From a virus, in the IMG/VR virus record IMGVR_UViG_3300047443_000094, positions 1 through 59,716 of that record: a stretch of 59,716 bases of DNA; one strand, 5' to 3'. The notes beneath the pieces are model-generated. The model saw nothing but the letters and a program-made list of their open reading frames with translations, was not told the DNA's origin and did no database searches. Both the position numbers and the translations under genes were made by a program. Positions 42,901 through 47,338 of the stretch are shown in pieces (within the stretch, counting starts at the first letter, position 1; every line of letters begins with the position of its first letter).

Positions 42901-43082
42901 CGATCGAGAAGTTCAACGCGGCGCCGGTACATGGTGGGGTGGCAATCACGAAGGACACCCTGCAACGATCGCTGAAAACCCGGGCCAGCAATTCGGCAAA
43001 ACGGGAGGATGGCGTCCTGATCCGCAACAAGATCCTCAGCCTTCGCCTGCGAGAGAGCTTGGCTGACCCCGTGTATCGGTGA
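27924..43082 (+). CDS. Giant polyvalent virion protein (DarB-like, PLxRFG)
   Basis: One unbroken frame of 5052 codons. Domains in order by residue: SleB-like wall hydrolase (about 45-170); M15-type peptidase with SRHQHGDAADLGW and NWHIE (215-370); Ala/Gly-rich hydrophobic region (590-800); two small repeated beta units (893-935, 1006-1045); inorganic-pyrophosphatase-like domain (1433-1590); ADP-ribosyltransferase-like domain (1658-1786); barnase/EndoU-like RNase-like domain (2011-2136); N6-adenine methylase with LEPSVGAGNF and IGNPPFG (2230-2480); SNF2 helicase with VGAGKT 2993, DEAH 3156 and QRDGRGIRQGN near 3550; JAB protease with HNHP at 3935; PLGRFG at 4366; hydrophobic C-terminus. Such proteins are thought to be injected with DNA and protect it. 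Two linkers (1909-2010, 4075-4136) are out-of-frame readings of small genes, pointing to gene fusion. Confidence 0.92.
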   Translation: MPLVIGLGRDDSWKDPLNLYGGKAPEAPKTSEASASTRPSFSDADRSDLVNTVIAEAAGEGDAGMADVASVIRNRSSERGISPGDVVRQKRQFTGYEAPGEAAKRAQQDPVLRQRAEAIIDGVFSGALPDETGGADHYHADSVMPDWASSMQETTKRGRHVFYKSGQPGQSKPSAKTAFAPGLDGSVVDPFEAILNPKKAEQPKDGSADSSMLLSKLQPGKPAEYVSNMKPGLQSGLTAMFNDAPDFVKSGLDILSGARSPERQAQIIAENAGKYGIDRKAWLADVDAMGPVEAGQKWKPIFKQTGMSANIGAPGGSRHQHGDAADLGWNGGEFSSAPKEVVDWVHANAGKYGMRFPLKNENWHIETADARDGHDAEAPSSPKSEAPTIVANAHFAVKDPMGLYPEGNPIQQTVDTQVAAADQRQADASAQAEQNRMGAFTEQHNVGVTDRQQQLEAENPGRYVAIDESELPNWQKQWEADNRSGGIGGDTARILKSGTIGVGQSLSSLADTLFRKLPGGDDFLKASDDIDRWVMGKTIDQKMADSQQRANASVTERQQDADAKNWWDDKKHTFGPAWRDPRSYLRTVGESAPGTVVTMLPGGVLARGAYLRALAAGATERAAAATAARTATLAGAITEGTMGGADSARNVRDKIGKLPREQLAKTEAVRAMVQGGMSEDEAIKALSEDAASQAFLTAGVATGMFGGMGDRALAKIIAEGVGGGIVKRIVAGATRGFVGEGLLEEAPQGAAQTIAENAAVQKADPNQSLTEGVGEAVASGVAAGGAMGAGMGGAGGAFRPASPEHSAAAPAVAAPAPEAAPQPKGPIGRSVQHAEEQIAGRQQQRLADDTMPDWLLDLGRSGKTANDHIDGLLKTASADIEREQANRPSVGATVRVDHEGIDPFMARVDSYEGDEAVVIDGGSGEVYQVPIASISQIAKSPEQLNRENPIEKGPVPINDSIPEFSKDPALEPQAPVASEIKSEPLPAQKDMQAATERLRGRPSPGQRVIVDDARVGRFAAKVESYEEGDTETVVTTDDGEVLQVPVDRLYVDKLTPKQIEKQDLERNPPIEREIGDAGPNSRKVIGKTVVLPDENHAALFDLAKSRFIAKKLGREAHTDLERVSAAEVKRLADAFNVSPTAITSMADDYRYRVDRAAKEARSTLPVHMHPVNDTRLRQWQRDRKNEESAASAAPETTEQGDSFADWWDLTLDDLGRKRVLAETGIKRSEKSKWAGFTPAIRKKLEAVRTPETPKTTPADVTAVPDMPAGVVSRFTTAKGSVYEVHQDGTTVRTKAARNDPGHEGDSGLKPRTAKTVYVDANASVLSTAGMSGIGSKGSRVIIKDGKASLLTWNEAQNRWGVMPDGRDVPVHDQPAVGRFPLELWQPASDVNGYEAYSRMHAGNAITEMSASAVQGQRTDGADDSSAHEAATSPKNDLPEPTQAQKEAGNYKVGRLKLGGLDISVENPEGSERKGTDASGKPWSVKMKSHYGYIRGTIGRDKDHIDTFVRPGVSELDDSAPVFVVDQKSENGRFDEHKVMLGFDTEEAARKAYLENYTAGWKGLGDISATTMDDFKQWLKSGKTDQPFAPKWFGSREKADAYIAKQSLGSSHEVVENGKRFEVREKPAAPTREEQAPQQERAQSGPPQIVSADAPEIDLWRGASKAEIAAIKAGEYEFRPTHKGIMFTTDRRTAESYGGTTGNETLAIKIPTSAKILDRKSLSDRPPAFDEVLNASGKRPGFDMDQRQAFFREEARERGYDVLTYASGTGTYQVYEILNPDIIQIVDQATPAAQPKSKPAVSVNKIFTLDAAEKARALLRKKLNQINSGIDPELMQAGITLAGYHIERGARTFAAYANAMLVDLGEAARPYLKSWYMGVKYDPRASAFADMSSATEVDGIDVATITGDESEPAELDRAGSPALEGTPADEVPGAESSRETRPGADGRGRADVSRDKPARGERVQSGRGVADEQGELSLAAGRDRDTRSEKRTDASDGESRSKRPAVDENLEQGPFGPILRGYEGKWREAALELERRQTGDAIGALSHPDVGPIDLVWGNAGTNASNGAGLAKLIAWHPEVLGNLQGFIDRLHVDKDRSTTRRIQLSDESGNAGVRLDYDGTAKTWLLTAFENGSRRSEKSSRRLSALWGDRPASAPPRTDENISDQLRDVQSAAVPAQQRAVDYTLSADDNLGEGGQKAKFAGNVAAIRLLRTLDEEKRPATRDEQAVLAKWVGWGGLRQAFAREDGSVAKGWEKQAAELKGLLSPEEYSAAESSTRNAHYTAAEVVSAIWDIARKLGFKGGQVLEPSVGAGNFLGLMPGDVRNAAKVTGVELDRVTGGIAKNLYPSANIQTPMGFEKLSVPDSYFDLAIGNPPFGSEKVYDKDRRHLNKLSIHNFFFAKSVDALRPGGVLAMVVTNRFLDGQSAAARNLIAKQADLVAAIRLPNNAFLKNAGTEVTTDIVILRKRLAGEAPSSSQWLGVSDYRGRDGNVVPLNDYFVAHPEMMLGEFGAFGSMYGPDEPALIARGGQDTPAELAKAIRSLPENIMVEPGHVATETVSVPETVNDVQVGSMFAAPDGTIHQRLSDSIGQAQSAAVAFPNETAKERVSGMVRVRDAFARLRRAQIDEKATDQQIENLRNRLNTLYDGFVKKHGPINADANKRLFRDDPTWPQISALEQGFDKGISATVAKATGEKATPASAQKAAIFSKRTQQPYRRPTSASSAKDALATILNDLGRVDLDAMSRLYGKPSDAIVSELGPLLYKTPSGAYETADAYLSGNVKQKLAEAERAAEQDSDFRRNINALRDVQPADIEAIDIDVKPGSPWVPAKHIEDFIKHVAQSSVKPKAYYSAANAKWVLDVPSPASAAQTQWGTDRASVDTVLSAVMNGQSITISDRMNDGTTVLNQPATEAANEKAERVKAEWRRWLWDNDARRDELARLYNDTFNTDVMRSFDGGHLTLPGKVGDDIISFRPHQKNFVWRSLQSGTALADHTVGAGKTFAAIASAMEKRRIGQARKPMFVVPNHLVGQWAADFVRLYPGAKVLAATKKDFEKDNRKRLFARVATGDWDAVIVAHSSFGKIGIDPNYESRFIQQQMDDLEQSIGELRRNTGEKSRNVAQLTKWRDNLKAKMERLLDAGKKDDGLTFDELGVDALYVDEAHEFKNLAFATSMNRVAGLGNQAGSQKASDLYMKSRFILEKTGGNNVAFLTGTPLSNTMAEMFTVQRYLDEKALRNLGVAHFDAWARVFGEVVSDWELSPSGQYKLNSRFAKFVNMPELMQRYLSFADVITNDDIKAQLAAIGKKLPLPKVKGGKPTNITVERSPDQAAFIGEGKADENGNLEFPKGSLVHRAENLPKKAEKGADNMLKVMSDARKAALDMRLIDPAYSDHPGSKVHVSADNIKRIYDRWSGDRGTQLVFIDLSTPKKARAREEAELRALIQKADEGDEAAQEKLDNMSPDDFLALQSTFSVYDDLREKLISRGIPADEIAFIHDANTEAQKEELFGKVRSGRVRVLLGSTPKMGAGTNVQNRLVALHHLDAPWRPSDLEQRDGRGIRQGNELYGQDPDNFEIEILRYATKNTLDARQWQGIEAKARFIQQVRKGNLKTREIEDIAGEAANAAEMKAAASGNPLILEEMETRRKLRQLEGQSVEHDREQHRIKGKIRSLKQEADEIEARSISVQKDAERAEAIADKPFEATIGGQSFDKPKEFGAAIAAAMRKELIDHAGDTELGKYGDFTLSIEHQYDRAFEVTVSGDRDYQVHVQDAADVDATGLGMRVINTVKKLSTVPQLDRDRATEARGQIPALEKQLGPWKHAEELTDTSARHRRILDALKPKQKGAANAAVAKRPDPVVRGDGRFKEAQAPERGEGESYADWARRIVMENGRSSGHEYLVAIDDDGSTIEFGTAGDPRYTGMSNKLASAMANPDRSLVLYHNHPADTPLSAQDIAATVYPGVHQIYALGHNGYDTVGGMTSAARDYLSASPNITRDSLTFSNNLATISYEVEPYLANLVKERRITEAQAKEAFHHFAAIVANRAGIIDFSTSRPYNPSIVPGLDRKIDEAALKLARAFFKNGKPDPSSPGTNRSSNAVRHVAGMEGLGSVDQQVAGPRSAATGLSEASTPDDSGKVEGRKRVTETRVVKELNGKLIDIQPTLLKTVPLNYFTELARPNMTAVGDYLRVKRLMDAYRGTKHAAADEIAGEWLKYARLGFLGKDKSRAQELANLMHNSTLAGVDPSKTDEETTKKPGYELLRKQYMAMPEKGRQLYRSVRDAYKKQALELDDILLDNVRKAQQIAHDRAEARYRKTMEKIRDSGLTGIDRRNAEEDAASAHKAETTKATWAAKARLTKMRIAFEASRVEEPYFPLGRFGRYFVTQRDIDGRVLSFSKFETAAARDRFAAELSRGAGGAKVEVGVMEAGSDLRKAMDPRIVAEIEEILGGAGVGNDIMDQIWQRYLESMPDLSARKRFIHRQGTAGFTGDALRVFSSHMFHSAHQIARLKYGLELQELTGQAMDQAKESDDQTRGVTLANELSKRHEWVMNPTGSKVAQTMTSTAFVWFLAASPAAAAVNMTQTVMLGLPILSAKFGSFAKAGAALAQASMDTVRGRGSIVNGNLSKDEKAAIKAFYESGLIDRTQSHDLAGVGETGVEYTPLRARVMGVISWAFHRAEVWNREVTALAAYRMARDAGETMSAAIDTAHDLTWKTHFDYANSSRPAVLQNDLAKVALVFRQHNINMLYRLFRDVQQSMKGETAQARKEARYQLAGVVGMMSLMAGVSGTVGFHLLMGLAGMVFGDDDDPMDFETQFKANVIDILGPELGGVVLNGVPGHYLGIDLSSRIGMPDLWFRSPSRDLQGKDEYQYWLTQTLGATAGLGETLYTGGSLIYDGDVARGIEMMAPKAIRDLMKSYRYASEGLATIGGDQVLPADEMGYHDIVAQALGFNPARVAETWDRNTALKNAERRVLDERQRLVNKFAMAAMSQDDGAIDDAVKAIEKFNAAPVHGGVAITKDTLQRSLKTRASNSAKREDGVLIRNKILSLRLRESLADPVYR
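33649..33951 (+). CDS. Overprinted 100-aa phage protein inside the giant gene
   Basis: A GTG start preceded by gggaga opens a 100-aa protein in the +1 frame relative to the giant gene. It begins NLQNWIELGRQHWKEHLPTK and continues QALTDAAEQTYRETSQLEES and DEAWQMSRENYLLLPEE. I recognise this as a small conserved phage protein that is elsewhere a separate gene. Third codon positions in this frame are mostly G or C, as in real genes here. The giant frame in the same stretch has A-rich third positions and low-complexity sequence. So this is the ancestral coding frame and the giant protein's linker is the by-product. Confidence 0.75.
   Translation: MNLQNWIELGRQHWKEHLPTKYRELKAAGKLDQALTDAAEQTYRETSQLEESGYSPDEAWQMSRENYLLLPEETATPAPKSELTHQMAKAAASGQRSMKI
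40147..40332 (+). CDS. Overprinted 61-aa protein inside the giant gene
   Basis: ATG-start frame, +1 relative to the giant gene: MENQIQAVQGLIDPPTPFDT, LQAWKDWAQSISKWPAHDPQ, RQVFLKQARQMIQEKSK. It is a well-formed helical protein sequence with G/C-favouring third positions. The giant frame here reads a Ser/Gly/Pro-rich linker. It lies between the JAB domain and the PLxRFG part. No family recognised and the ribosome site (gaggg) is weak. Confidence 0.6.
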   Translation: MENQIQAVQGLIDPPTPFDTLQAWKDWAQSISKWPAHDPQRQVFLKQARQMIQEKSKGESA

Positions 43083-43109
43083 CCGCTTTACAACCGTTGC
43101 GGAAACAAG

Positions 43110-43144
43110 CATCTTCTCCCCAAAACGTGAAAGGGGAGAAGATG
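43110..43144 (+). promoter_or_regulatory. Perfect 12-bp hairpin burying ribosome site and start codon
   Basis: catcttctcccc and ggggagaagatg are exact inverted copies with an 11-base loop. The right arm contains both the ggggag ribosome site and the ATG of the gene at 43142. Folded, the message cannot be translated, so transcripts coming from the giant gene should be silent for this cistron. There is no T-run, so it is not a standard terminator. Confidence 0.7.
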
Positions 43145-43429
43145 TTGAAATCGATCGCCGCTGCAACACTTATCGCGGCATGGGCAGGCGCTGCTTCCGC
43201 ATCCTGCGTCGGAACGCAAACGTTTGCGACATGCTACGACGGCACGAGCGGCAATTCGTATACGATCCAGCGCTACGGAAACACCACGCAAATGCAGGGC
43301 ACCAACGCGCGAACAGGGTCCAACTGGTCGCAAGAGACTTACGACCACGGGGATACGACGTTTCAATATGGTCGAGACAGCCGAGGCCGAAACTGGTCGA
43401 CGACCTGCGTCAACGGTCAGTGCTTTTAA
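43142..43429 (+). CDS. Small secreted protein
   Basis: A 95-aa protein with signal peptide (LKSIAAATLIAAWAGAASAS) and a mature part rich in Thr/Asn/Gly/Gln, with repeated beta-like units (SYTIQRYGNTTQMQGTNART, TGSNWSQETYDHGDTTFQYG) and four cysteines. I have seen similar short secreted proteins in rhizobial prophages, but no function is known. The start codon lies inside a strong hairpin. Convergent with the Tat-type gene that ends one base away. Confidence 0.7.
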   Translation: MLKSIAAATLIAAWAGAASASCVGTQTFATCYDGTSGNSYTIQRYGNTTQMQGTNARTGSNWSQETYDHGDTTFQYGRDSRGRNWSTTCVNGQCF

Positions 43430-43750
43430 TTATGCCTGGAAATATTTCAGCGCGGCAGTGACGAGGGCATTTTCAAACTTGCCCATCCCGTCGACCCGCA
43501 ACGCACTCCGCAGACACTCGAGCGCGCCTTCGCGTGTCAAAATACTTGGCGGAGACGACGAGACTTCCCGCTCTATCTCCTTCCACTCGTCCGTGTCGTT
43601 TTCCAGCGACATCGTATGCTGCCGAAGTAATCCGATCACGGGTTCGGGCGTACAAGTGGCGGAGGCTTTTGTTGGAGCTAAAAGGGCTAATCCCGCTGGA
43701 GGCACTGCCGAAAGAAGCGTTCTACGCGTGATACAAGCACTGTCTGGCAT
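43430..43750 (-). CDS. Small protein with Tat-type signal
   Basis: A 106-aa protein with ITRRTLLSAVPPAGLALLAP: twin arginines, a hydrophobic stretch and an Ala-x-Ala cleavage site, so export by Tat is likely. The mature part is charged and helical. The ATG at 43750 has better spacing to aggggg than that at 43759. It ends one base from the preceding gene and is divergent from the gene at 43850. Looks like a moron; function unknown. Confidence 0.6.
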   Translation of the reverse strand: MPDSACITRRTLLSAVPPAGLALLAPTKASATCTPEPVIGLLRQHTMSLENDTDEWKEIEREVSSSPPSILTREGALECLRSALRVDGMGKFENALVTAALKYFQA

Positions 43751-43772
43751 TTCCGGCATTCCCCCTGACCGG

Positions 43773-43799
43773 GTAACTAACTACGGTCGAGTAACTAAC
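43773..43799. repeat. Direct repeat gtaactaac x2
   Basis: gtaactaac at 43773-43781 and 43791-43799, 18 bp apart. It lies between the divergent Tat-type gene and the ribbon-helix-helix gene. A possible operator pair. Confidence 0.45.
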
Positions 43800-43849
43800 G
43801 TTTTTTTCGACTTGTAATTTATTGGTTGCACAAATTAAGGGTCCCCACA

Positions 43850-44206
43850 ATGGAAAAAATGCAACCTAAGAAGCGTGGGCGCCCGCCAACGGGAAAGGGA
43901 ATTCCCGTTCAGGTGCGCCTGCAGGAAGATTTGTACGATGCGCTCGATAATTTCGCCAGTGCGACCGGGATAACGAGGCCGCAGGTCATTAAGCAAATCT
44001 TCACCCTTTGGGCCGAATCCGCGGACCTGATAGACAATCAGCACAGGGAAAACGGTGCGCCGGTTGTCGTGATGCTTCCCCGGGAAACCTTCCAAGCGTT
44101 TTGCAAGGCGAGAACGGAGTGTTTCCCACAGTCTGTAGACCGAGGGTCCGCCGTTGCCGACATGCTGGCCGAGTGGTTGAAGGAAAGGCACTACCTTCCA
44201 GGGTGA
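43850..44206 (+). CDS. Ribbon-helix-helix-like regulator with AT-hook
   Basis: A 118-aa protein. An AT-hook-like KKRGRPPTGKG is followed by a ribbon-helix-helix pattern (IPVQVRLQEDLYDALDNFASATGITRPQVIKQIFTLWAES) and a C-terminal domain of unknown type. It should bind DNA. The upstream direct repeats (43773-43799) are its likely targets. The local base composition is richer in A/T than the rest of the prophage, suggesting later acquisition. Confidence 0.65.
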   Translation: MEKMQPKKRGRPPTGKGIPVQVRLQEDLYDALDNFASATGITRPQVIKQIFTLWAESADLIDNQHRENGAPVVVMLPRETFQAFCKARTECFPQSVDRGSAVADMLAEWLKERHYLPG

Positions 44207-44233
44207 GGGCGCGGTCAAAGCTCAAATCTCAAT

Positions 44234-44326
44234 CGTGTATCTGATTGAACAGATAAGATATACATGTTATTTAGTCAATGCGTATACACGATAAAGGGTG
44301 ACGCTTGACAGACTTTCGTATACATG
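44234..44326. repeat. Iterated ATACAYG boxes (likely operator array)
   Basis: cgtgtatc (44234-44241, inverted), gatatacatg (44257-44266), cgtatacacg (44281-44290) and cgtatacatg (44317-44326). They lie just upstream of the small regulator at 44341 and are typical of an autoregulatory operator. Confidence 0.55.
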
Positions 44327-44340
44327 TAAGTCCCTCTAAA

Positions 44341-44517
44341 ATGGGGCGCAAGAAACAGTTCACCGAGCGTATTCAGTTGCCGTTGACCGAAGGTACGACG
44401 GAACGGATAGACGCATCTCTCGAAAAAGGTGAGGTGAGGCTTGACTTTATTCGCTCGGCGATTGAGCGCGAGCTGAAGCGGCGGGGCAAAACCAAAGAGC
44501 CTAAGCAGGCATCCTGA
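44341..44517 (+). CDS. Small ribbon-helix-helix-like regulator
   Basis: A 58-aa basic protein (GRKKQFTERIQLPLTEGTTE, then RLDFIRSAIERELKRR) resembling a minimal ribbon-helix-helix DNA-binding protein such as Arc. A TTG at 44305 with aaaggg upstream could extend it by 12 residues, but the extra part overlaps a repeated operator-like box. It is followed by a bidirectional terminator. Confidence 0.6.
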   Translation: MGRKKQFTERIQLPLTEGTTERIDASLEKGEVRLDFIRSAIERELKRRGKTKEPKQAS

Positions 44518-44550
44518 ATTTCCTTTGAAATAAAACTGTTGAAAAACGCA

Positions 44551-44582
44551 AAAGCCGCGCAGGTTGCCCACCGCGCGGCTTT
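44551..44582. terminator. Bidirectional intrinsic terminator
   Basis: aaagccgcgc and gcgcggcttt form a 10-bp stem. On the minus strand it is followed by a T-rich run (ttttgcgttttt), and on the plus strand by tttaaatt. It separates the convergent plus-strand regulator and the minus-strand structural operon. Confidence 0.8.
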
Positions 44583-44606
44583 AAATTGAGTCCCTCAGGC
44601 CAACGA

Positions 44607-44867
44607 TCACTTTGGGGCTGGGGTGAAATCAACATAGAAGGTGTCGCCAACTTCGAATGTGCCTACCAGCGAAGGATTGGCGATAAGCATGTCGAACGAC
44701 ACCGAGGGCGACCAACGAGCAAAGCTGTTGTTTTCGTCGCTCCCATCGGCAGGGTAGGGGCCATCGCTTTTTGCAACGCCGCTCAGTTGTAGACGCTCTG
44801 TGCCGCCTTGATTGGGGAATACAGCGCCCACGCGCACCTTCGCACGCATCTTTCTTTCATCGGCCAT
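44607..44867 (-). CDS. Conserved phage structural-type protein
   Basis: An 86-aa protein starting MADERKMRAKVRVGAVFP, ending VGDTFYVDFTPAPK. The pattern MRAKVxVxxV ... YPADGSDENNSFARWSPS recalls small phage proteins of unknown role found beside virion genes. aaggaa lies before the ATG. It is the last gene of the leftward structural operon, just before the terminator. Confidence 0.65.
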   Translation of the reverse strand: MADERKMRAKVRVGAVFPNQGGTERLQLSGVAKSDGPYPADGSDENNSFARWSPSVSFDMLIANPSLVGTFEVGDTFYVDFTPAPK

Positions 44868-44893
44868 TGGGGTTCCTTTCGTTTGGCTTGAAA

Positions 44894-46129
44894 TTACCGG
44901 CCGAGGCCGATCTGGTTCCGGCTGGAAACCGCTAGGGCGGACCCGAGGGATTCCGGCCACTGCTCGCGCGGAATGCCGTTGTTGAGGAGTTCCTGGGCGA
45001 TGCGCTGCGGGTTCTCGCCGGATTTCACGGCTTCGTCTGCCGACTGTAGAAGGTATGTCACGTTGTCTTCGCGCGTTTGCTTGGGAGCCGGCTGCTGCGC
45101 CGAAGGCGTCTGCTGCGGTTGCTGCTGCTGGGGAGCAGCCGCAACCGGCTTGCCGGTCGCGGTGTCGACGATAACCTTCCGCGACGGTCCACTTGGTGCA
45201 GCCGATGCCACGGGGCCATCGGCGGACAATCCAGGCTGGCCGCCCTGCAGATCGATTTCCGAAGCGATCAGCTTCTCTTGCTCCTGACGCGAAAGATCAT
45301 CGAACTTCGTTTCATTCCCGGCAATGCCGCCGTCCATACGTTTGCGAAGGGCTGAAATGGCATCGCCACGGGTCTTGTTCTCGCCAGTGCCGTATTGCTT
45401 GTCGATTTTCTTCTTCGCCTCGTACTGATCAAGGTCCTTGGCATCTTTCGCAGTCGCGGCCCGAGCCTCGACCTGGCTTTGCCACGCGGCTTCTGGATTG
45501 AGGAATGTCGCGATCAGCCGCGGCATGTCCGCCTTCTGGATGTCCTGTTCGACTTCCTTGCCATCGGGTGTCTTCAGACGAAGACGGTAGCCGGCGACGG
45601 AACCATCAGGCGCAGCGAGGTTATCGTGGCCGAGAACTTCGTATCCGTGATCGATGTAGCCTTTCATCTGACCGGCTTTCATCACGTCTGCCAGAGCGCC
45701 GTCAGTATCACCGGTTTGGGCCTTCAGGAGGGCACCCATGGCAAGCTTGCCGCCTGCCTTGGCTTCTGCGCTGTCGCCCCACGCCTGAACCTTCCGTGCG
45801 TTGTCCAGATCGCCATTCGCGATGTAGGTCTGCGAGAGCTTTGGCACTGCATAGCTCGACCAGAATGTATCGAAGTCGCCGGGTTGTTGCGTTCCGGCCT
45901 TCACGGCGGAATCGAACTTCTCCTGCGCCTGTGTCCCGATCGCGGCGATGTCCTGCCGCTGCTTCTCGTCACGGGCGTAGTCGGCGTCAGCGCGTGCATC
46001 GAGTTTCTTCTGCCGTTCAGCCTGGCCATCGAGATACTCGGAGCGCTTGCGCTCCTGCCGAATCTGCTGGCCCTTCTGATAGCCATCCATGAAGCCGCCA
46101 AGGCCGATTCCGATTGCGCCCAAGCTCAT
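44894..46129 (-). CDS. Putative internal virion protein
   Basis: A 411-aa protein. The N-terminus (LGAIGIGLGGFMDGYQKGQQ) is glycine-rich and amphipathic, then long helices with many Gln/Glu/Ala, then a Gln/Pro linker and a C-terminal helical end. This layout matches podovirus internal or ejection proteins rather than an enzyme. The start overlaps the S74-type gene by 4 bases. No confident family. Confidence 0.6.
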   Translation of the reverse strand: MSLGAIGIGLGGFMDGYQKGQQIRQERKRSEYLDGQAERQKKLDARADADYARDEKQRQDIAAIGTQAQEKFDSAVKAGTQQPGDFDTFWSSYAVPKLSQTYIANGDLDNARKVQAWGDSAEAKAGGKLAMGALLKAQTGDTDGALADVMKAGQMKGYIDHGYEVLGHDNLAAPDGSVAGYRLRLKTPDGKEVEQDIQKADMPRLIATFLNPEAAWQSQVEARAATAKDAKDLDQYEAKKKIDKQYGTGENKTRGDAISALRKRMDGGIAGNETKFDDLSRQEQEKLIASEIDLQGGQPGLSADGPVASAAPSGPSRKVIVDTATGKPVAAAPQQQQPQQTPSAQQPAPKQTREDNVTYLLQSADEAVKSGENPQRIAQELLNNGIPREQWPESLGSALAVSSRNQIGLGR

Positions 46130-47286
46130 GCGGCCATCCTCACATCAGACTGTTGCTGCTTTGCCTTCTGCCGCGGAGCCGGGGTGTCGCCAAGACCGAT
46201 GACGTCCGCCATGCGGACAACCTTCCGATCGAGATCCTGCGTCGCCTTCATCAGGATGCCGATCGCGTCCTGCACGGCGATGGACTTGCCGTCACCCTTG
46301 CCGGTTTCACGCTGGAAATCCTGCGCCATCGGGCCAACGTGACGGCCGCCGTCGCCGACGCCTTCATCATAGGTCCACTCAGTGACCGGCATGTTGTTGA
46401 CCGCATCGAGCGCCTTGCCGTCGGCGATGTCCGCCTTGTCGTGCTTGACGTTCTCGTCGGAGGGGAAGGTAAACATAGAGGCGATGCCGCCGAGGAAGCT
46501 GCCGATACCTGCGGCGCCCTGCGCGTTGGCCTGCTGCTGGGCCTTCCACGCGTCGAGCTGCAACCCGTATTGCTGGTTGAGGGTGCTCGCCTGACCAGCG
46601 TAACCCTGCATCGCGCCGGAGTAGCCCTGGGATACGATGCTGGGCGCGGCGAGCGCCTGGGCATTGCTCGCCTGCGTGCCGCTGAGGGCGGTGCCGCTCG
46701 CTGCCACGCTGCTGCCAGCGCCCGCCGCGGCCTGCGCAGGCAGGCCTTTGCCGAGATTTACAACGTCAGCCTTGAGCGCAAGGCCCTTGTCGCGGACGCT
46801 CTGCCGCGCGGTGTTGGCGGCGCCGGCTTCCGCCAGCGTCTGGTTCATGTCGGTGGCCGCGGAGATGCCAGCGAAGCGGCCGGAGGCGGGGTTGATACCC
46901 ATCGAGGCCGCATTGCGCTCATTGGCGGCGCGCGCGTTGGCTGCCGCCGTGGAGACATCGGCCCGCGCTTCTGCCGCCGCCTCCGCCTGTTTCTCGTCGG
47001 AGGCATAGTTCGTCGCCTCGTTGATGAAATCATCCTCGACCGGCTTGAACGTGGTGTTGTAGCGGTTTCGATCCTCACGCGCCCAGTTGGCCTGATCGGT
47101 CGCAAGTCCGAGCTGCTGCTGCTGCACCTGCGTCGTCAGCGCATCGAGCTCTTTCTGGCGATCCTGCGAGACGGAAAAGGCGTCTTTCGCGAAGCTGAGC
47201 CACTTCTCTCCGGTCTGCGCTTGCAGGAGAGCGGATTCGCCAATCTTCGGATCTGGATCGGGTGCGGACGTCGACGACTTGCCCAT
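46126..47286 (-). CDS. Tail-type protein with S74 chaperone end
   Basis: A 386-aa protein. The N-terminal two thirds are helical and Ala/Gln-rich (coiled coil). The C-terminus (PSDENVKHDKADIADGKALD, VTEWTYDEGVGDGGRHVGPMAQDF) matches the peptidase S74 intramolecular chaperone of phage fibres, which aids trimer folding and may self-cleave. The ATG at 47286 has gagg upstream; a TTG at 47295 is less likely. The unusual pairing of a helical body with S74 suggests an internal or neck-associated protein. Confidence 0.75.
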   Translation of the reverse strand: MGKSSTSAPDPDPKIGESALLQAQTGEKWLSFAKDAFSVSQDRQKELDALTTQVQQQQLGLATDQANWAREDRNRYNTTFKPVEDDFINEATNYASDEKQAEAAAEARADVSTAAANARAANERNAASMGINPASGRFAGISAATDMNQTLAEAGAANTARQSVRDKGLALKADVVNLGKGLPAQAAAGAGSSVAASGTALSGTQASNAQALAAPSIVSQGYSGAMQGYAGQASTLNQQYGLQLDAWKAQQQANAQGAAGIGSFLGGIASMFTFPSDENVKHDKADIADGKALDAVNNMPVTEWTYDEGVGDGGRHVGPMAQDFQRETGKGDGKSIAVQDAIGILMKATQDLDRKVVRMADVIGLGDTPAPRQKAKQQQSDVRMAA

Positions 47287-47338
47287 ATGTGCCAACCTCG
47301 TGATGGAGGCCGCACTCTTGCGCGACGTGTTCGGGGCT

